NCBI RefSeq assembly: GCF_000497045.1 | Contig: NW_015961963.1 | Location: 124,001-188,000 of the forward strand | Reading direction: 5' to 3' | DNA from: Kalmanozyma brasiliensis GHG001 | Lineage: Eukaryota > Basidiomycota > Ustilaginomycetes > Ustilaginales | DNA length: 64,000 nucleotides | Shown: one piece after another, positions 30,564-40,697 of the stretch | Layout: each line of letters starts with the position of its first letter | How positions within the stretch are numbered: position 1 is the stretch's first letter | The notes under the pieces: generated by a model | Databases searched by the model: none | What the model saw: only the letters and a program-made list of their open reading frames with translations | What the model was told of the DNA's origin: nothing | Translations under genes and position numbers: made by a program

Positions 30564-32009
30564 TTACAGACCGGGTGGACGAGCTGGCGGTGGACCGGGT
30601 TTGACCGGTGGTGGGCCAGGCGGTTTTGCCTTTGTTCTTGGTTCTGGGGAAGGCGACCTGGAGTGCGCGGGGGAGAAAGCGTCTCTTGTCCTCCTCTGGC
30701 CAGTGGGAGGCGAGAGAGAGCGGGAGGGTGAGCGGGATGACTTGGAATCGACGGATCGCGATCGTGAGCGCGAGCGACTGCGGCGCGGTGACCTGCTCGG
30801 ACTCCTCGAACGGGAGCGGGAAGAGGACGAGAGCGGGGTGAGGGACCTATCTCGCGCCCTGCGGAAGATCGGACTTCGGCTTCGGCTCCGGCTTACGCTC
30901 CGCTTGCTGGCCCGACGCGGACTGCGGCTGCGACTGCGGCTCCGGGACGAGTAAGATGATCTGGACACGGAACGAGAGCGGGAGCGCGAGACCGATCGAG
31001 TGAGTGAGCGACTTCGTCGACGACGAACTGGAGAACGCGATCGAGAGCGTGATGGCGACCGAGAGTAGGAGCGCGAAGAGGAGGAGCGTGAGTCTGAGTA
31101 CGATGGCGAGCGGGATCGCTTCCTGCCTCTCTCACCGTCTCGCGGATCGTCTCGTGCTTTGCTCGAGGTTGCAGCGGGACGCTTGCGACTCGAGCCTTTC
31201 CTGTCCGAATCCGAAGAGTACGAGTCGCTGTCGGAAGATGCATCCCTGTACTTGCCCCTCTTCTTTGCTCTTGGAGAAGCAGACCTCGACAGTGACCTGT
31301 CGTCATCCGAGTATTCACGACGGCTCCTGCGCCCCTCCGGCGAGGACCGACGATAGCGGCTCGCCCATCCACTATCTCTGCTCGACTGTGCGCGATCATG
31401 CTCCCGCTCTCGGTCCCGCCTCGCTTGCTGTTGCATCTCGCGCTTGCGTTCCCAGTCGGCCTTTCTCTGTTCATCCGCCTTCTTCCTCTCCTCTATGCGC
31501 TCCTGTCGCTTCCTCTCCTGCAGCTCGCGGTTGAACGCATCACCCTCACGGTATCCACTCTCTACGCCGACAGCAGAAGCGAAACGTCGATCTTCGTGCT
31601 GCTTGGCCTCGAGCCGTTTGTGCGTCTCGCCTGGTCTCGGTCTGCTCGCTTCCGTCCTTACTTGCAATCCTCTCGCAGCCTCCTGCTCCTTCTCTCGTTC
31701 CAGCTGGGCCACAAGCTTCTCTCGCAGCGCAGAGACCTGCAGCTCGATCTCGTCTTCCTCCACATCATCGTCCTCGAGTTGGACGCGGAGCTCCATGCAT
31801 TTGACCTCTACGCGACGCTTCCTCTCGTGTTCGAGGATGGCTGCGTCGGGCTGAGTGTGGCGAACATCGGACCCGAACGAGCCGCGTGCTCCTGCCTTGT
31901 CTGTTTTGTTGAACGGGTTGTCGCGCGGCTTGAAGTTGGAGAGGTTGCGCTGGACGTATCCGTTGGTGCCCGTGCCTCGAGCGGTCTTGAGACCGATTCC
32001 GTTGTACAT
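30564..32009 (-). CDS. CWC21: CWC21/SRRM2-like spliceosomal protein with long RS tail
   Basis: This component of the activated spliceosome contacts Prp8 and Snu114 near the catalytic centre. The N terminus [20 protein letters not shown] is the nearly invariant start of the Cwc21/SRm300 family, which settles the ATG at 32009 over the longer open frame. A cwf21-type helical segment around residues 45-110 ([19 protein letters not shown]) follows, then a charged coiled stretch rich in Arg, Glu and Gln. The last 280 residues are dense in RS/SR dipeptides, as in metazoan SRRM2; yeast Cwc21 is only about 135 residues. The gene diverges from Dicer 554 bases away. Confidence 0.9.
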   Translation of the reverse strand: MYNGIGLKTARGTGTNGYVQRNLSNFKPRDNPFNKTDKAGARGSFGSDVRHTQPDAAILEHERKRRVEVKCMELRVQLEDDDVEEDEIELQVSALREKLVAQLEREKEQEAARGLQVRTEASRPRPGETHKRLEAKQHEDRRFASAVGVESGYREGDAFNRELQERKRQERIEERKKADEQRKADWERKREMQQQARRDREREHDRAQSSRDSGWASRYRRSSPEGRRSRREYSDDDRSLSRSASPRAKKRGKYRDASSDSDSYSSDSDRKGSSRKRPAATSSKARDDPRDGERGRKRSRSPSYSDSRSSSSRSYSRSPSRSRSRSPVRRRRSRSLTRSVSRSRSRSVSRSSYSSRSRSRSRSPRRASKRSVSRSRSRSPIFRRARDRSLTPLSSSSRSRSRSPSRSPRRSRSRSRSRSVDSKSSRSPSRSLSPPTGQRRTRDAFSPAHSRSPSPEPRTKAKPPGPPPVKPGPPPARPPGL

Positions 32010-32563
32010 CGTGAATGCCCTCTCAGTGCGTGCAGATGGGAGCACGGTGGTCGTTGGGCTTGATGATCAAGATGATGATGGTCGTCTGCATCCGACTTGA
32101 GAGAGAATCGCGCTCAGTTGAGTTGCTTCGTTGAATTTGGACTGGCAAATTTCGGTTCTCGGAAATTCAGCTTGGACACGGCTACCAAAAATGTGATTTG
32201 AGAGAGGAAGAGCGGTGTTGGACCCTGAAATCACAGCTGCAAGCACCTGTCAAAGATCTCGTCACGGCCATGCCTTCATCTTGCGCAGGCATCAACCGCC
32301 CTTCTGTGCAACGTCGCTCGAAGACGCCTAAAGTCCTGCGCCGGAGCTAGGCTCGCAAATGCTTTCATTCCGCCCGAGTCCAGGATTCCTTCATTACGGA
32401 AGGCTCCTGGCAACGCTTCGTCCGGTAGGTCGCGCCTTCATTTGCCGGAATGAGCCTACCTGACGGATGCTCTTCAAGCGTGCAAAAGACGGATACGTTC
32501 TAAGCTCGACACATCATTCGCCAGATCCTCTTTCGACTCTCATATGCCTTCATCGTCGTCACG
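32010..32563. promoter_or_regulatory. Shared divergent promoter of CWC21 and Dicer
   Basis: These 554 bases separate the CWC21 start (minus) and the first Dicer ATG (plus), so both promoters must fit here or overlap. An ATG at 32544 opens an 89-codon frame, out of phase, that overlaps the first Dicer ATG and ends at 32813. I see no TATA-like box of confidence. Confidence 0.5.
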
Positions 32564-35500
32564 ATGTCTTGTGGTGATAATTTTGGAGGGGCCGAGGGGC
32601 CTGGCTCGAGCGTTCCAGCTCCCGCACCTCCTCGTTCAACATATAAGCCTTCAGCCGAGCCCAGCTCGCCATCATCCTCAACCACCACAACGACTCCACC
32701 AAAAACCACTCAGAGTGGTCTCTCTTTGGACTCATCAAGCAACTCAACGCCCTCGCCAGACCACCAATCTGCATCTGCCGTCACACCTCCCGCACAACTC
32801 GCACAAAGGCTGACAGAGCTCCAGGTCTCCGGCACCATGCCGAAACGGTCAAGAGACCAGGCCGATCTCGAACATGGTGCACATGGACACGGAGATTTCC
32901 CGGACGCGATGGTCATCGCACCTTCCGCCCCCACCGAGGATGACGAAGAGCGGAGGAAGCGGCAGAAGCTCATCGACCAGATCTCCTCCCAAACCGCTGT
33001 AGACCCTGCGGACCAGCTCCGCTCCGACCAACTCGCCTTCGTCCCTCGCTCCTACCAGCTCGAGCTCGCTCAGCTCGCCAAAGAAGGCAACGTGCTCGTC
33101 TGCCTCGACACCGGTAGCGGAAAGACGCTCATCTCCGTGCTCCTCCTCCAGCATGTTCATCAGCAACACATCCCGCACTCTCCTTCCGCACCTTCTCCGA
33201 TCCGACCCAAAGTCTCGTTCTTCCTCGTCAACCTGGTCCCTCTCGTCCATCAACAGTCCTCCGTCATCGCCGGCAACTCCACCCTCAGCGTCGGCAAGCT
33301 CTACGGCGAGCTCAAGGACACCGTTCGCGGCAAGGGTTACAAGCTCACCACCGATAGCTGGCGCGAACCGCAGTGGTCCGCCTTGCTCGAATCGCATCAA
33401 GTCATCGTCTCCACCGCCCAATGTTTCCTGGATGCGCTCATCCACGGTTTCGTCAAGATGGACGATCTCAATCTGCTCATCTTTGACGAGGTGCATCATG
33501 CGTTGAAGAATCATCCATTCTTCCGGATCATGAAGTACTACCGACTTGCACCGGAGAAGGAGCGGCCCAAGATCTTTGGTATGACTGCCAGTCCGATTTT
33601 CACCAGCACGGGTCGTTTCGATGAAGCGTCGCGGTACTTGCAGAAGACCATGAATGCGAGGATCCACACTGTGTCGAAGGAGACGCTGCAGGAGCTGCAA
33701 GAGGTCAAGCAGAAACCGGACGAGCTGGTGATCGAGTTCGCACCCTACACGACGATCCTTGACGATCTGGTGGCTGGCGTACCCATGTCGGCTCTCACCC
33801 AAGACATGCTATCTCGGTTCGGCAAGGACCCCGCTCTGGGAGAAGATGCGGTGCTCGACCCGGCGACCGAGCACTTCGAAAAGGAAGTGCGACCCAAACT
33901 CGAGTACACGATGCGACATCTCGGACCGATCGGCTGCGACCTCCTCTGGTATAGCACGTTGCTCGAGTTCCGCTCTCGCGCACGAAAGTGGGTCAGCATC
34001 AATCGCAACCGCCGCACGCTCGTCAACGACGATTGGATTCTCGATGCTAGCATGCGTACGAGCATCACGCCTCCCGAGACGCAGACTCCGGCCGAGAGCG
34101 ATAGCTCGGACGAGAACCCGGAGTCGCAGTCGAGTGGATCGGGTCTGGGTCTCGGACTTGCAATTGCACACCTGTCAACCCATACAGAGCTTAACGCGCG
34201 CATCCTGCAGCACATGCGCTCTCAGCCTCTCCTACCAGACGTCTTGCACTTCGATTCCAGCAATTCGTCACCCAAAATCCTGCGTCTACTCGAAACGCTC
34301 CGATGCTTCGCCCCGAGCGCCTCCTCCTTCTGCGCAATCATCTTCGTTGAGCGTCGTCAAACCGTCACGCTGCTCGTAGAGCTCATCAAGCGCGCTCCCG
34401 GTCTGTCGTTCATCCACCCCGAGTTTCTGTTGGGCCACGAAAACGGCAGTGCCAACGGTGGCGCGCTTGGCATGGACTGGCACGATCAGGTGCAGGTGCT
34501 CAACCGCTTCCGGCGACGCAAGCCCACCAACCTCATCGTTGCCACCTCGATCGCCGAGGAAGGCCTCGATATTCAAGCGGCCAATCTGGTCATTCGATTC
34601 GACCTGTTCAATCGGCATATCTCGTTCCTTCAATCGCGGGGAAGGGCAAGAGCGAGGGGGAGCAGGTTCATCCTCATGGCTGAAACAGGCAACCCTGAGC
34701 ACGCAGGGGTCATTCTCAATGCGTTCAATACCGAAGCCAATCGCGCCACTTGGCTCGGTGACATCGCCGATCCTGACCACGACGCGGACTTCTGGGATGC
34801 GGATTGGCAACAAAAGCTCCGGATCGAAGCCCACGAAGTAGAGGAGGAGTGCATCTACGAACCCAAGACCAACGCAAGGCTCTTCGCGGAGGACGCACCG
34901 ACACTCGTCTCGCACTACGCCGCAACGCTGCACAGCGAGTATCTGAGGGATGCCGTACTGGCGTATCGCCTCGAGGCTGTTGAGCATGGACTTGGCGTGC
35001 CGTGCACGTACAAGTGCACCTTGGAGCTGCCGAGCAACGCGGCGGTGCGCAGCGTCGAGTCTGGCGAGTGGCGCAACAAGAAGCAGGCCAAGCGGGCGGC
35101 CGCGTTCAAGGCGTGTCAGCAGCTGAGGGAGCTGGGCGAGCTGGATGAGTGGCTGATGCCGAGGATGGTCGATCGGACGGTTCTACGCGAAGTCGGCGTA
35201 GGAAGCGTTAATCCGCACCACAAGGCCTGGAGGGGCAGTGGGATGCCGGTGCAGGTGCCGGTGAAGAAGATGGATGGCTGGGCGAGGTTTTGTATCACTG
35301 CCGCGCCGAAGAAGGACGAAGGGGATGTTTGGCATGCGACGTACCTGCCACTGGACGGATTCAGCAGGGGATGCCAGCCAATTATGCTGCTCACGCGTGG
35401 CGAGCTGCCAGCGACCCAGCAGCTGAGGTTGCTGTGTCCCAAAATTGGGCGGATGAAGGATATCGATCCTAAGTCGCTCGGTGCACTCCCACCGCTGAGC

Positions 35501-37801
35501 AAAGAGGACGTCGAGGCCGCCAAGCGGTTCACGCGGTACGTCTTTAAGCTCATCGATCGAAAAGACGGAGGCGGTCGGAACGGCAAAGGCAAGAATTCTC
35601 CCAGAGCGAAGTTCGAGCCCGCAGTCCTGATCGTACCCGTCCGCAAATTGGACGGCGTCACCGAAGTGCAGACCATGAACGACCTCTCCATCGACCTACC
35701 TAGCTCGTTGGCCCTATCGCCGCTCGACCTGAGCAAAGCAGACCAGCTCGAAGGACGCGTCCTCGTTCGACAGCATGGCTTCCACTCGTCAGCTCTATAC
35801 GCATTCCAAGCCGTCCGCGCCGACCTCACCCCGAACTCGCCGGTCGACACCACTGTCACAAAACCCGAGGGTACGGTGGAGACCTACCTCTCGCAGCACC
35901 TCAAGATGTATGGTCGGTTCCACGCATCCAACGCAGTCGCACCGGAGGACATGCATGACGTCCTCACCTCCGAATTGACCGACACGCCCCTCCTTGAAGT
36001 CATCAAGCTCTCCAAACCGCGCAACCTCCTCATCCCCTCCTCGGACAAGCCCCCTTCCAACGCGACCCGTCACATCATCCCCTACTTCTACCTCGTCCAT
36101 CCTCTCTCTTTCCCCCTTCTATCATCCATCCACCTCCTCCCATGCATCCTCACAAGGTACGACCAGCTTCTCCTCGCACAACACTGTCGCACCACCCTCC
36201 TCCCCACCCTTCCCACCGACATCGTCCTCGAAGCGCTCACCTCCCCCTCCGCCGGCAACCCCGATTACGAGCGACTCGAATTTTTGGGCGATACATTCCT
36301 CAAACTCGTCGCTACGTGTCACACGTTCACCACGCACCTCGGTCGCACCGAGGCGGATCTGCACATGGCCAACAAGGCGATCTTGACGAATGTGCGGTTG
36401 CTTTGCGAGGCCAAACGGGTGGGGTTGGAGCGATGGGGGTTGTTCGAGAGCGCGGGTTTTGCTGGGAAGAAGTTCGAGAGTCCGATGGTGGGGTCTATCG
36501 GTGGAGCGCTCGTCCACGCTCAGGCGGAGGAGGGAAAATGGGAGGGGGTGAAGGAGAAGATGCTGAGTGACATGGTCGAGGCGCTTATTGGGGCGGGGTT
36601 GACCGTCTCCCCCACGCAAGCCCTGGCTGTGTGTCGACTGTTCCACCTCCTACCGCCCACCATCGTCTCCCTATTATCGTTCAACGATCTTCTATCCACG
36701 CTCAAATCCCGCTCCATCTCCGAATCCTGGCAAACCCGAATCAGCCGTGATGGACTGGATCATCTCCAATCGCTCTTCTCCCACCACTATGCCTACCCGC
36801 ATTTGGCACTGGAAGCCTTTACCCACCCCTCCCTGCTCGGTGGGCTGCTACCTAGCTATCAGCGGTTGGAATTTCTTGGTGATGCATGGTTGGATTTCTT
36901 TATCGTCCGAACCATCTATGCGACCCATCCCGATCTCTCACCTGGAGAGCTCACCGCGCTCAAGGGGGTGTGGGCGAGCAATGCTACGCTGTCGGCGTTG
37001 GGCGTTCGATTGGGTCTGCATCGCTTCATCGCGTCCGACAGCGCCGTTCTCCAGACCACCATCGCCACCTACGTCGCCGCGCTCGAGCGGCAGGGCAAGG
37101 AGGGACAGTATTGGACTCGCATCCCGCACGGAACGGTCGTTCCCAAAGCCATAGCTGATGTGGTGGAAGCGAGCTTTGCTTCCATCGTCGTAGACTCCGG
37201 CTTTGACGAAGGCACGATTGCCGGGGTATGGGACCGAATCTTCCTTCCCTTTTACGAAGAGTTCTGTCGATGGGACGGATTGCGCGTGAACGAGGTCAGA
37301 CGGGTGGTGGAGTACGTCTTTGCGACGCTACGCGCGGGTGGTCGCAAAGTGGAGGTGCGGAGCAACCTACTCGATCTACCGAACCTAAACGAGGAGGAGG
37401 GGGAGACGGTAGTGCAGGCGTTGTTGACGGAGGTGCAAGTGGAGCTGTGCGTGGGCGGGAAATGTGTTGCCCGGGTGGAAACGCTACTGAGGAGCGTGGG
37501 GCATCTGCAGAAGGCGATTGGGATCGCAAGATGCTTGTCCGAGGTTCAGGCTTCGATCCTCACGCACAGGGGCAGCGGCGAAAGCTCCGAGACGGAGGAC
37601 GAACCGATCGAGACGACAGAGGTGACGGAGAGAAGGGACAGGGAGGCAAAGATGGACGAGATGGAGCATCTCGTGCTGCAACTCACCCGAGCAGTGGGGT
37701 GGAAGTGCACCTTCCAGTCGCTCAGCGGCGAGGCGGGCGAGGAGGAGGTCATGAGCTTGGCCCAGCTGCGAGGGCTGATCCTGGGAGATGGCGAGGAGTG
37801 A
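32564..37801 (+). CDS. DCL: Dicer-like ribonuclease III
   Basis: Dicer cuts double-stranded RNA into small RNAs for RNA interference. The single-exon frame encodes up to 1745 residues. A DExD/H helicase has Walker A LDTGSGKT (181-188), DEVH (308-311), GMTASP near 340 and motif VI QSRGRARARGS near 690. The Dicer dimerisation domain (795-865) includes SGEWRNKKQAKRAAAFKACQQL. Two RNase III domains follow. IIIa has ERLEFLGD (1236-1243) with Asp1336 and Glu1339; IIIb has QRLEFLGD (1433-1440) with Asp1532 and Glu1535. All acidic catalytic residues are present in both, so the enzyme looks active. I recognise no PAZ domain and no clear C-terminal dsRBD, which fungal Dicers often lack or hide. A second start at 32837 (GGCACCATGC context) would give 1654 residues and loses only disordered sequence. 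Confidence 0.95.
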   Translation: MSCGDNFGGAEGPGSSVPAPAPPRSTYKPSAEPSSPSSSTTTTTPPKTTQSGLSLDSSSNSTPSPDHQSASAVTPPAQLAQRLTELQVSGTMPKRSRDQADLEHGAHGHGDFPDAMVIAPSAPTEDDEERRKRQKLIDQISSQTAVDPADQLRSDQLAFVPRSYQLELAQLAKEGNVLVCLDTGSGKTLISVLLLQHVHQQHIPHSPSAPSPIRPKVSFFLVNLVPLVHQQSSVIAGNSTLSVGKLYGELKDTVRGKGYKLTTDSWREPQWSALLESHQVIVSTAQCFLDALIHGFVKMDDLNLLIFDEVHHALKNHPFFRIMKYYRLAPEKERPKIFGMTASPIFTSTGRFDEASRYLQKTMNARIHTVSKETLQELQEVKQKPDELVIEFAPYTTILDDLVAGVPMSALTQDMLSRFGKDPALGEDAVLDPATEHFEKEVRPKLEYTMRHLGPIGCDLLWYSTLLEFRSRARKWVSINRNRRTLVNDDWILDASMRTSITPPETQTPAESDSSDENPESQSSGSGLGLGLAIAHLSTHTELNARILQHMRSQPLLPDVLHFDSSNSSPKILRLLETLRCFAPSASSFCAIIFVERRQTVTLLVELIKRAPGLSFIHPEFLLGHENGSANGGALGMDWHDQVQVLNRFRRRKPTNLIVATSIAEEGLDIQAANLVIRFDLFNRHISFLQSRGRARARGSRFILMAETGNPEHAGVILNAFNTEANRATWLGDIADPDHDADFWDADWQQKLRIEAHEVEEECIYEPKTNARLFAEDAPTLVSHYAATLHSEYLRDAVLAYRLEAVEHGLGVPCTYKCTLELPSNAAVRSVESGEWRNKKQAKRAAAFKACQQLRELGELDEWLMPRMVDRTVLREVGVGSVNPHHKAWRGSGMPVQVPVKKMDGWARFCITAAPKKDEGDVWHATYLPLDGFSRGCQPIMLLTRGELPATQQLRLLCPKIGRMKDIDPKSLGALPPLSKEDVEAAKRFTRYVFKLIDRKDGGGRNGKGKNSPRAKFEPAVLIVPVRKLDGVTEVQTMNDLSIDLPSSLALSPLDLSKADQLEGRVLVRQHGFHSSALYAFQAVRADLTPNSPVDTTVTKPEGTVETYLSQHLKMYGRFHASNAVAPEDMHDVLTSELTDTPLLEVIKLSKPRNLLIPSSDKPPSNATRHIIPYFYLVHPLSFPLLSSIHLLPCILTRYDQLLLAQHCRTTLLPTLPTDIVLEALTSPSAGNPDYERLEFLGDTFLKLVATCHTFTTHLGRTEADLHMANKAILTNVRLLCEAKRVGLERWGLFESAGFAGKKFESPMVGSIGGALVHAQAEEGKWEGVKEKMLSDMVEALIGAGLTVSPTQALAVCRLFHLLPPTIVSLLSFNDLLSTLKSRSISESWQTRISRDGLDHLQSLFSHHYAYPHLALEAFTHPSLLGGLLPSYQRLEFLGDAWLDFFIVRTIYATHPDLSPGELTALKGVWASNATLSALGVRLGLHRFIASDSAVLQTTIATYVAALERQGKEGQYWTRIPHGTVVPKAIADVVEASFASIVVDSGFDEGTIAGVWDRIFLPFYEEFCRWDGLRVNEVRRVVEYVFATLRAGGRKVEVRSNLLDLPNLNEEEGETVVQALLTEVQVELCVGGKCVARVETLLRSVGHLQKAIGIARCLSEVQASILTHRGSGESSETEDEPIETTEVTERRDREAKMDEMEHLVLQLTRAVGWKCTFQSLSGEAGEEEVMSLAQLRGLILGDGEE

Positions 37802-38135
37802 AGCAGAGCGACTCCAGGCTCTCACACCACTGTGAGGGATGTGATGGCGTCGGAGGCAATGGCACTGTTCACAATGATTCATTTTCGCGTGCGTATGGTC
37901 CTGTGACTGTGAGAGGTCGCAGCGTCCGTCAGAGGCTGTCACGAGTGTTGCGATCTCACTCTCGGCAGTCACAGACAAGCATTGAGGGGTAAGGATGTGA
38001 GTTCCAGAATTGACATCTCCTTCGAATGACGACTAGCGATACAGACGATCACGCACGTCGATGGGGCGTGCTCCGATCTTTCCTGGCGCCTCCCTTTTCA
38101 CCACCAACCTCCTCCGCAACTGCCCCGCTTCGACC
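37802..38135. other. Intergenic, convergent 3' ends
   Basis: These 334 bases separate the stops of Dicer and the convergent 853-residue hypothetical gene. Nothing beyond 3' UTR is expected or seen. Confidence 0.6.
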
Positions 38136-40697
38136 CTACAACACAACACTTTGCCTCTTTCCCCCGGTTCTTTCCTGTCGCTCCTCCGCACCGACGCCAT
38201 CATCCGTCTCCTCGGTATCCTGCGATCCGCGATCCACGCCACCCTTCCCGTGGAAACCCAGCACTTGCCCAAACAGCGGCGGCGAACGCAACGCGCTGCG
38301 ACTCACTCCGCTGCTCGCCTCGCTGTGCGTGTCGGCGCTGGATGGTCTTGCGCCGGCGACGTTCGAGCTTTGACGCTGCGTCAGCACGGGTAGCGGCTTG
38401 ACGCTGAACGATTGTGGAGTGAACAGTTCCTGTGGCGCAAAGCCGTCGCTGGGCAGATTGGAAAGAGGCGTGGTGATCCTTGCACCCGTCGAATCGGACT
38501 TTCTCGTCGCCGTCCCTCGCCTCCTCCTAGGCGCAGGCGTCAGACTCATCTCTGCCCCTCCAAACCGTTCCTCGCCGTGCTGCAGCCCCAGGACGGACGC
38601 CATGCTGCGACTTGGTTCCAGCCTGTCATCAGCGACAAGCACGTTCTTCACCTCGAACTGAACCCGCGTGCAGTCGACGCCACATCGGCGTCTCGCCTCC
38701 ACAAAGGCCTCTTCCAGGCGCAGTTCGCGGAGCATCTCGACGGTCGGAACGAACCGACCCATCTCGCGCTCAGCTAGACACTCGAGCTTGTCAAATTCGT
38801 CCTGGAGCGTCGTCAGGTCGTAGGGTGCGGCGCGGATGGTGCGCGACGAAGTGGAGGCGGTAACCCCCCGCGGTGTGGGCGGTAGGCTGGAGCGATACAG
38901 ACCATCGGAAGAGGCGCTGGTGCTCATGAGGATGCTCGAGAGGTCGTTGCCAAGTCCAGCGGGGTTGGACGACGGGTGTGCGGGACAGGCCTGGTTGAGC
39001 ACGTGATTGTGAATGAGCTCGACACGGTCTTCGAAGTTCGGAGGTGGAAGACCGATAGGAGGCGGACCGAGACGTTGGAAGAGCTGCGCGGTGAAGATCG
39101 TTCCGCCCGGCGAGGCGACCGAAGGCGAGGGGAGGGGTAAGGGAAGACCCGAGACGCGGGGCGAGATGGGCGGATCGGCCGGCTCCAACGGCATCGGCGC
39201 GGGAGCGGGTGATGCGTTGGACTTGGACGAGTACATGGAGGCCCGCTTGGTCGCTGCATCAGTGATTCGGCCAAAGATGGTGAAGGAGGGGTGCAGAAGG
39301 CTGCTGTTTTCCCGGGCAGAGACGCTCGTGTCGCCGCCGCTCGCTCGCCTGCCATGTTTTTGGAAGAATGTGCGACCTTCGCTGGGTTCGGCACCGTGGC
39401 CGGAGGAGGAGGCGTGGCCGACGCTCATCTCGTTGTCCGAGCTGTAGGCGGATGACGTGCCCCCTCCTCCACCTGCACTGTAGATATCTGCCACGGGAGC
39501 TACGGCTGCCATGTCGGACCGCCAGGCTGAGGGTGGAGCGGCCAACCTGCCCGATTTGACCGCCTTGGTCGTACTGGGTGGTGACTGAACATTGTCTCGC
39601 GACTGGGAGAACTTTGGCGCAGCAGAGTGGTGTGACTCGCTGCGAGCACGGGAGGAACCGCTTTGCCCATCCGAATCACCTGAGGCAGAGGACTGCGCGT
39701 CCCCTGACGAGGCGTTCTTGCTGCGTCGCGACCGGCGTCGTGTCGAGGGGAAGCGGGAAAGAAACCCGGACGGTTTCTTGAACGTCGCTGTGTCGCCTTC
39801 GTTGGCCGATACGTCGCCAGCCCCACCGAACGAGATGAAGCTGGTCAAGGATGACACTGAGGCGTTGCGGTGGAAGGCCGAAAAGGGAACCCGTGATCCA
39901 GAAGGCAACGACAGGGGCGTGCCGGCGAAAGAGGGGGTGGACAGGTCATCGACGTCGACGTCACCGTGGATGGCCATGCGAGAACCGCCGTGACCATGGT
40001 CGGAGCGCGACTTTGGACGCCGTGCTTTGGTTGCTGGGCGGACAATGTCTTCGCTATTCGATGCATCTTTCTGTCTGAGAGGAGTTTGAGCGCCAGAAGA
40101 AGCCTCGAGCTCCTCGACGTTGTCACTCCTAGGCGTGTCTGACCCTTTCAACACCGCCTGGAGGCTGACTGAGGCGAGCTCGTCAGGGAGCGTCGCTGAA
40201 GGATCACGCGGTGATTCGCGGGGGGCTTCTGTAGGTTTTCGGGGCGAGCTCTTGGACTCGACCCTGCGATGAGCTGGAAGGTTCCTTGCGCCGAAGAAGG
40301 TGCGACCGGAGGTGTCATTTCTGCCGCTGCCGCTGTAGGCAGTATCGTTGGAGTAGCTGGTACTGGCTTCCCTGGAGGTCAGGCTTGTCGACGAGGGACG
40401 GGTTGTAAATGCGTGATAGACGGGTGTAGCTGTCGAAGGAGGCGCATCATCGGCTATCGATCCGATAGGCGCTTGTCGACCGGAGGAAGAGGGTTCCTTC
40501 TGGTCCCAGCTGATGATGTGAACTTCGGAGGGGACCTCGGCAGGCTTGCCTTTTCTGAAGAAGGAATCGGTTGAGGGAAGCGAGACGTCTGTCGCTGTGT
40601 GACTTCTGGTGATCGACACGGATTTGCTGTGGGTATGAGCGGAAGAAGGAGTGTTGCGATCGCGATCGCGCCTCCTCGTGAGGAACTTGAGCGACAT
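38136..40697 (-). CDS. Large mostly disordered protein of unknown function
   Basis: I do not recognise this 853-residue product. Most of it is Ser/Thr/Pro/Arg-rich and low complexity. It starts MSLKFLTRRRDRDRN, a basic amphipathic-looking end. One stretch near residues 580-760 is less biased: LGPPPIGLPPPNFEDRVELIHNHVLNQACPAHPS, then DLTTLQDEFDKLECLAEREMGRFVPTVEMLRELRLEEAFVEARRRCGVD, which is predicted helical and may be a small folded or coiled domain. Many SP/TP and RxxS sites suggest phosphorylation. The ATG at 40697 is the first true ATG of the frame, since the longer frame starts only with GTG. Codon usage matches its neighbours, so I think the gene is real. Confidence 0.7.
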   Translation of the reverse strand: MSLKFLTRRRDRDRNTPSSAHTHSKSVSITRSHTATDVSLPSTDSFFRKGKPAEVPSEVHIISWDQKEPSSSGRQAPIGSIADDAPPSTATPVYHAFTTRPSSTSLTSREASTSYSNDTAYSGSGRNDTSGRTFFGARNLPAHRRVESKSSPRKPTEAPRESPRDPSATLPDELASVSLQAVLKGSDTPRSDNVEELEASSGAQTPLRQKDASNSEDIVRPATKARRPKSRSDHGHGGSRMAIHGDVDVDDLSTPSFAGTPLSLPSGSRVPFSAFHRNASVSSLTSFISFGGAGDVSANEGDTATFKKPSGFLSRFPSTRRRSRRSKNASSGDAQSSASGDSDGQSGSSRARSESHHSAAPKFSQSRDNVQSPPSTTKAVKSGRLAAPPSAWRSDMAAVAPVADIYSAGGGGGTSSAYSSDNEMSVGHASSSGHGAEPSEGRTFFQKHGRRASGGDTSVSARENSSLLHPSFTIFGRITDAATKRASMYSSKSNASPAPAPMPLEPADPPISPRVSGLPLPLPSPSVASPGGTIFTAQLFQRLGPPPIGLPPPNFEDRVELIHNHVLNQACPAHPSSNPAGLGNDLSSILMSTSASSDGLYRSSLPPTPRGVTASTSSRTIRAAPYDLTTLQDEFDKLECLAEREMGRFVPTVEMLRELRLEEAFVEARRRCGVDCTRVQFEVKNVLVADDRLEPSRSMASVLGLQHGEERFGGAEMSLTPAPRRRRGTATRKSDSTGARITTPLSNLPSDGFAPQELFTPQSFSVKPLPVLTQRQSSNVAGARPSSADTHSEASSGVSRSALRSPPLFGQVLGFHGKGGVDRGSQDTEETDDGVGAEERQERTGGKRQSVVL

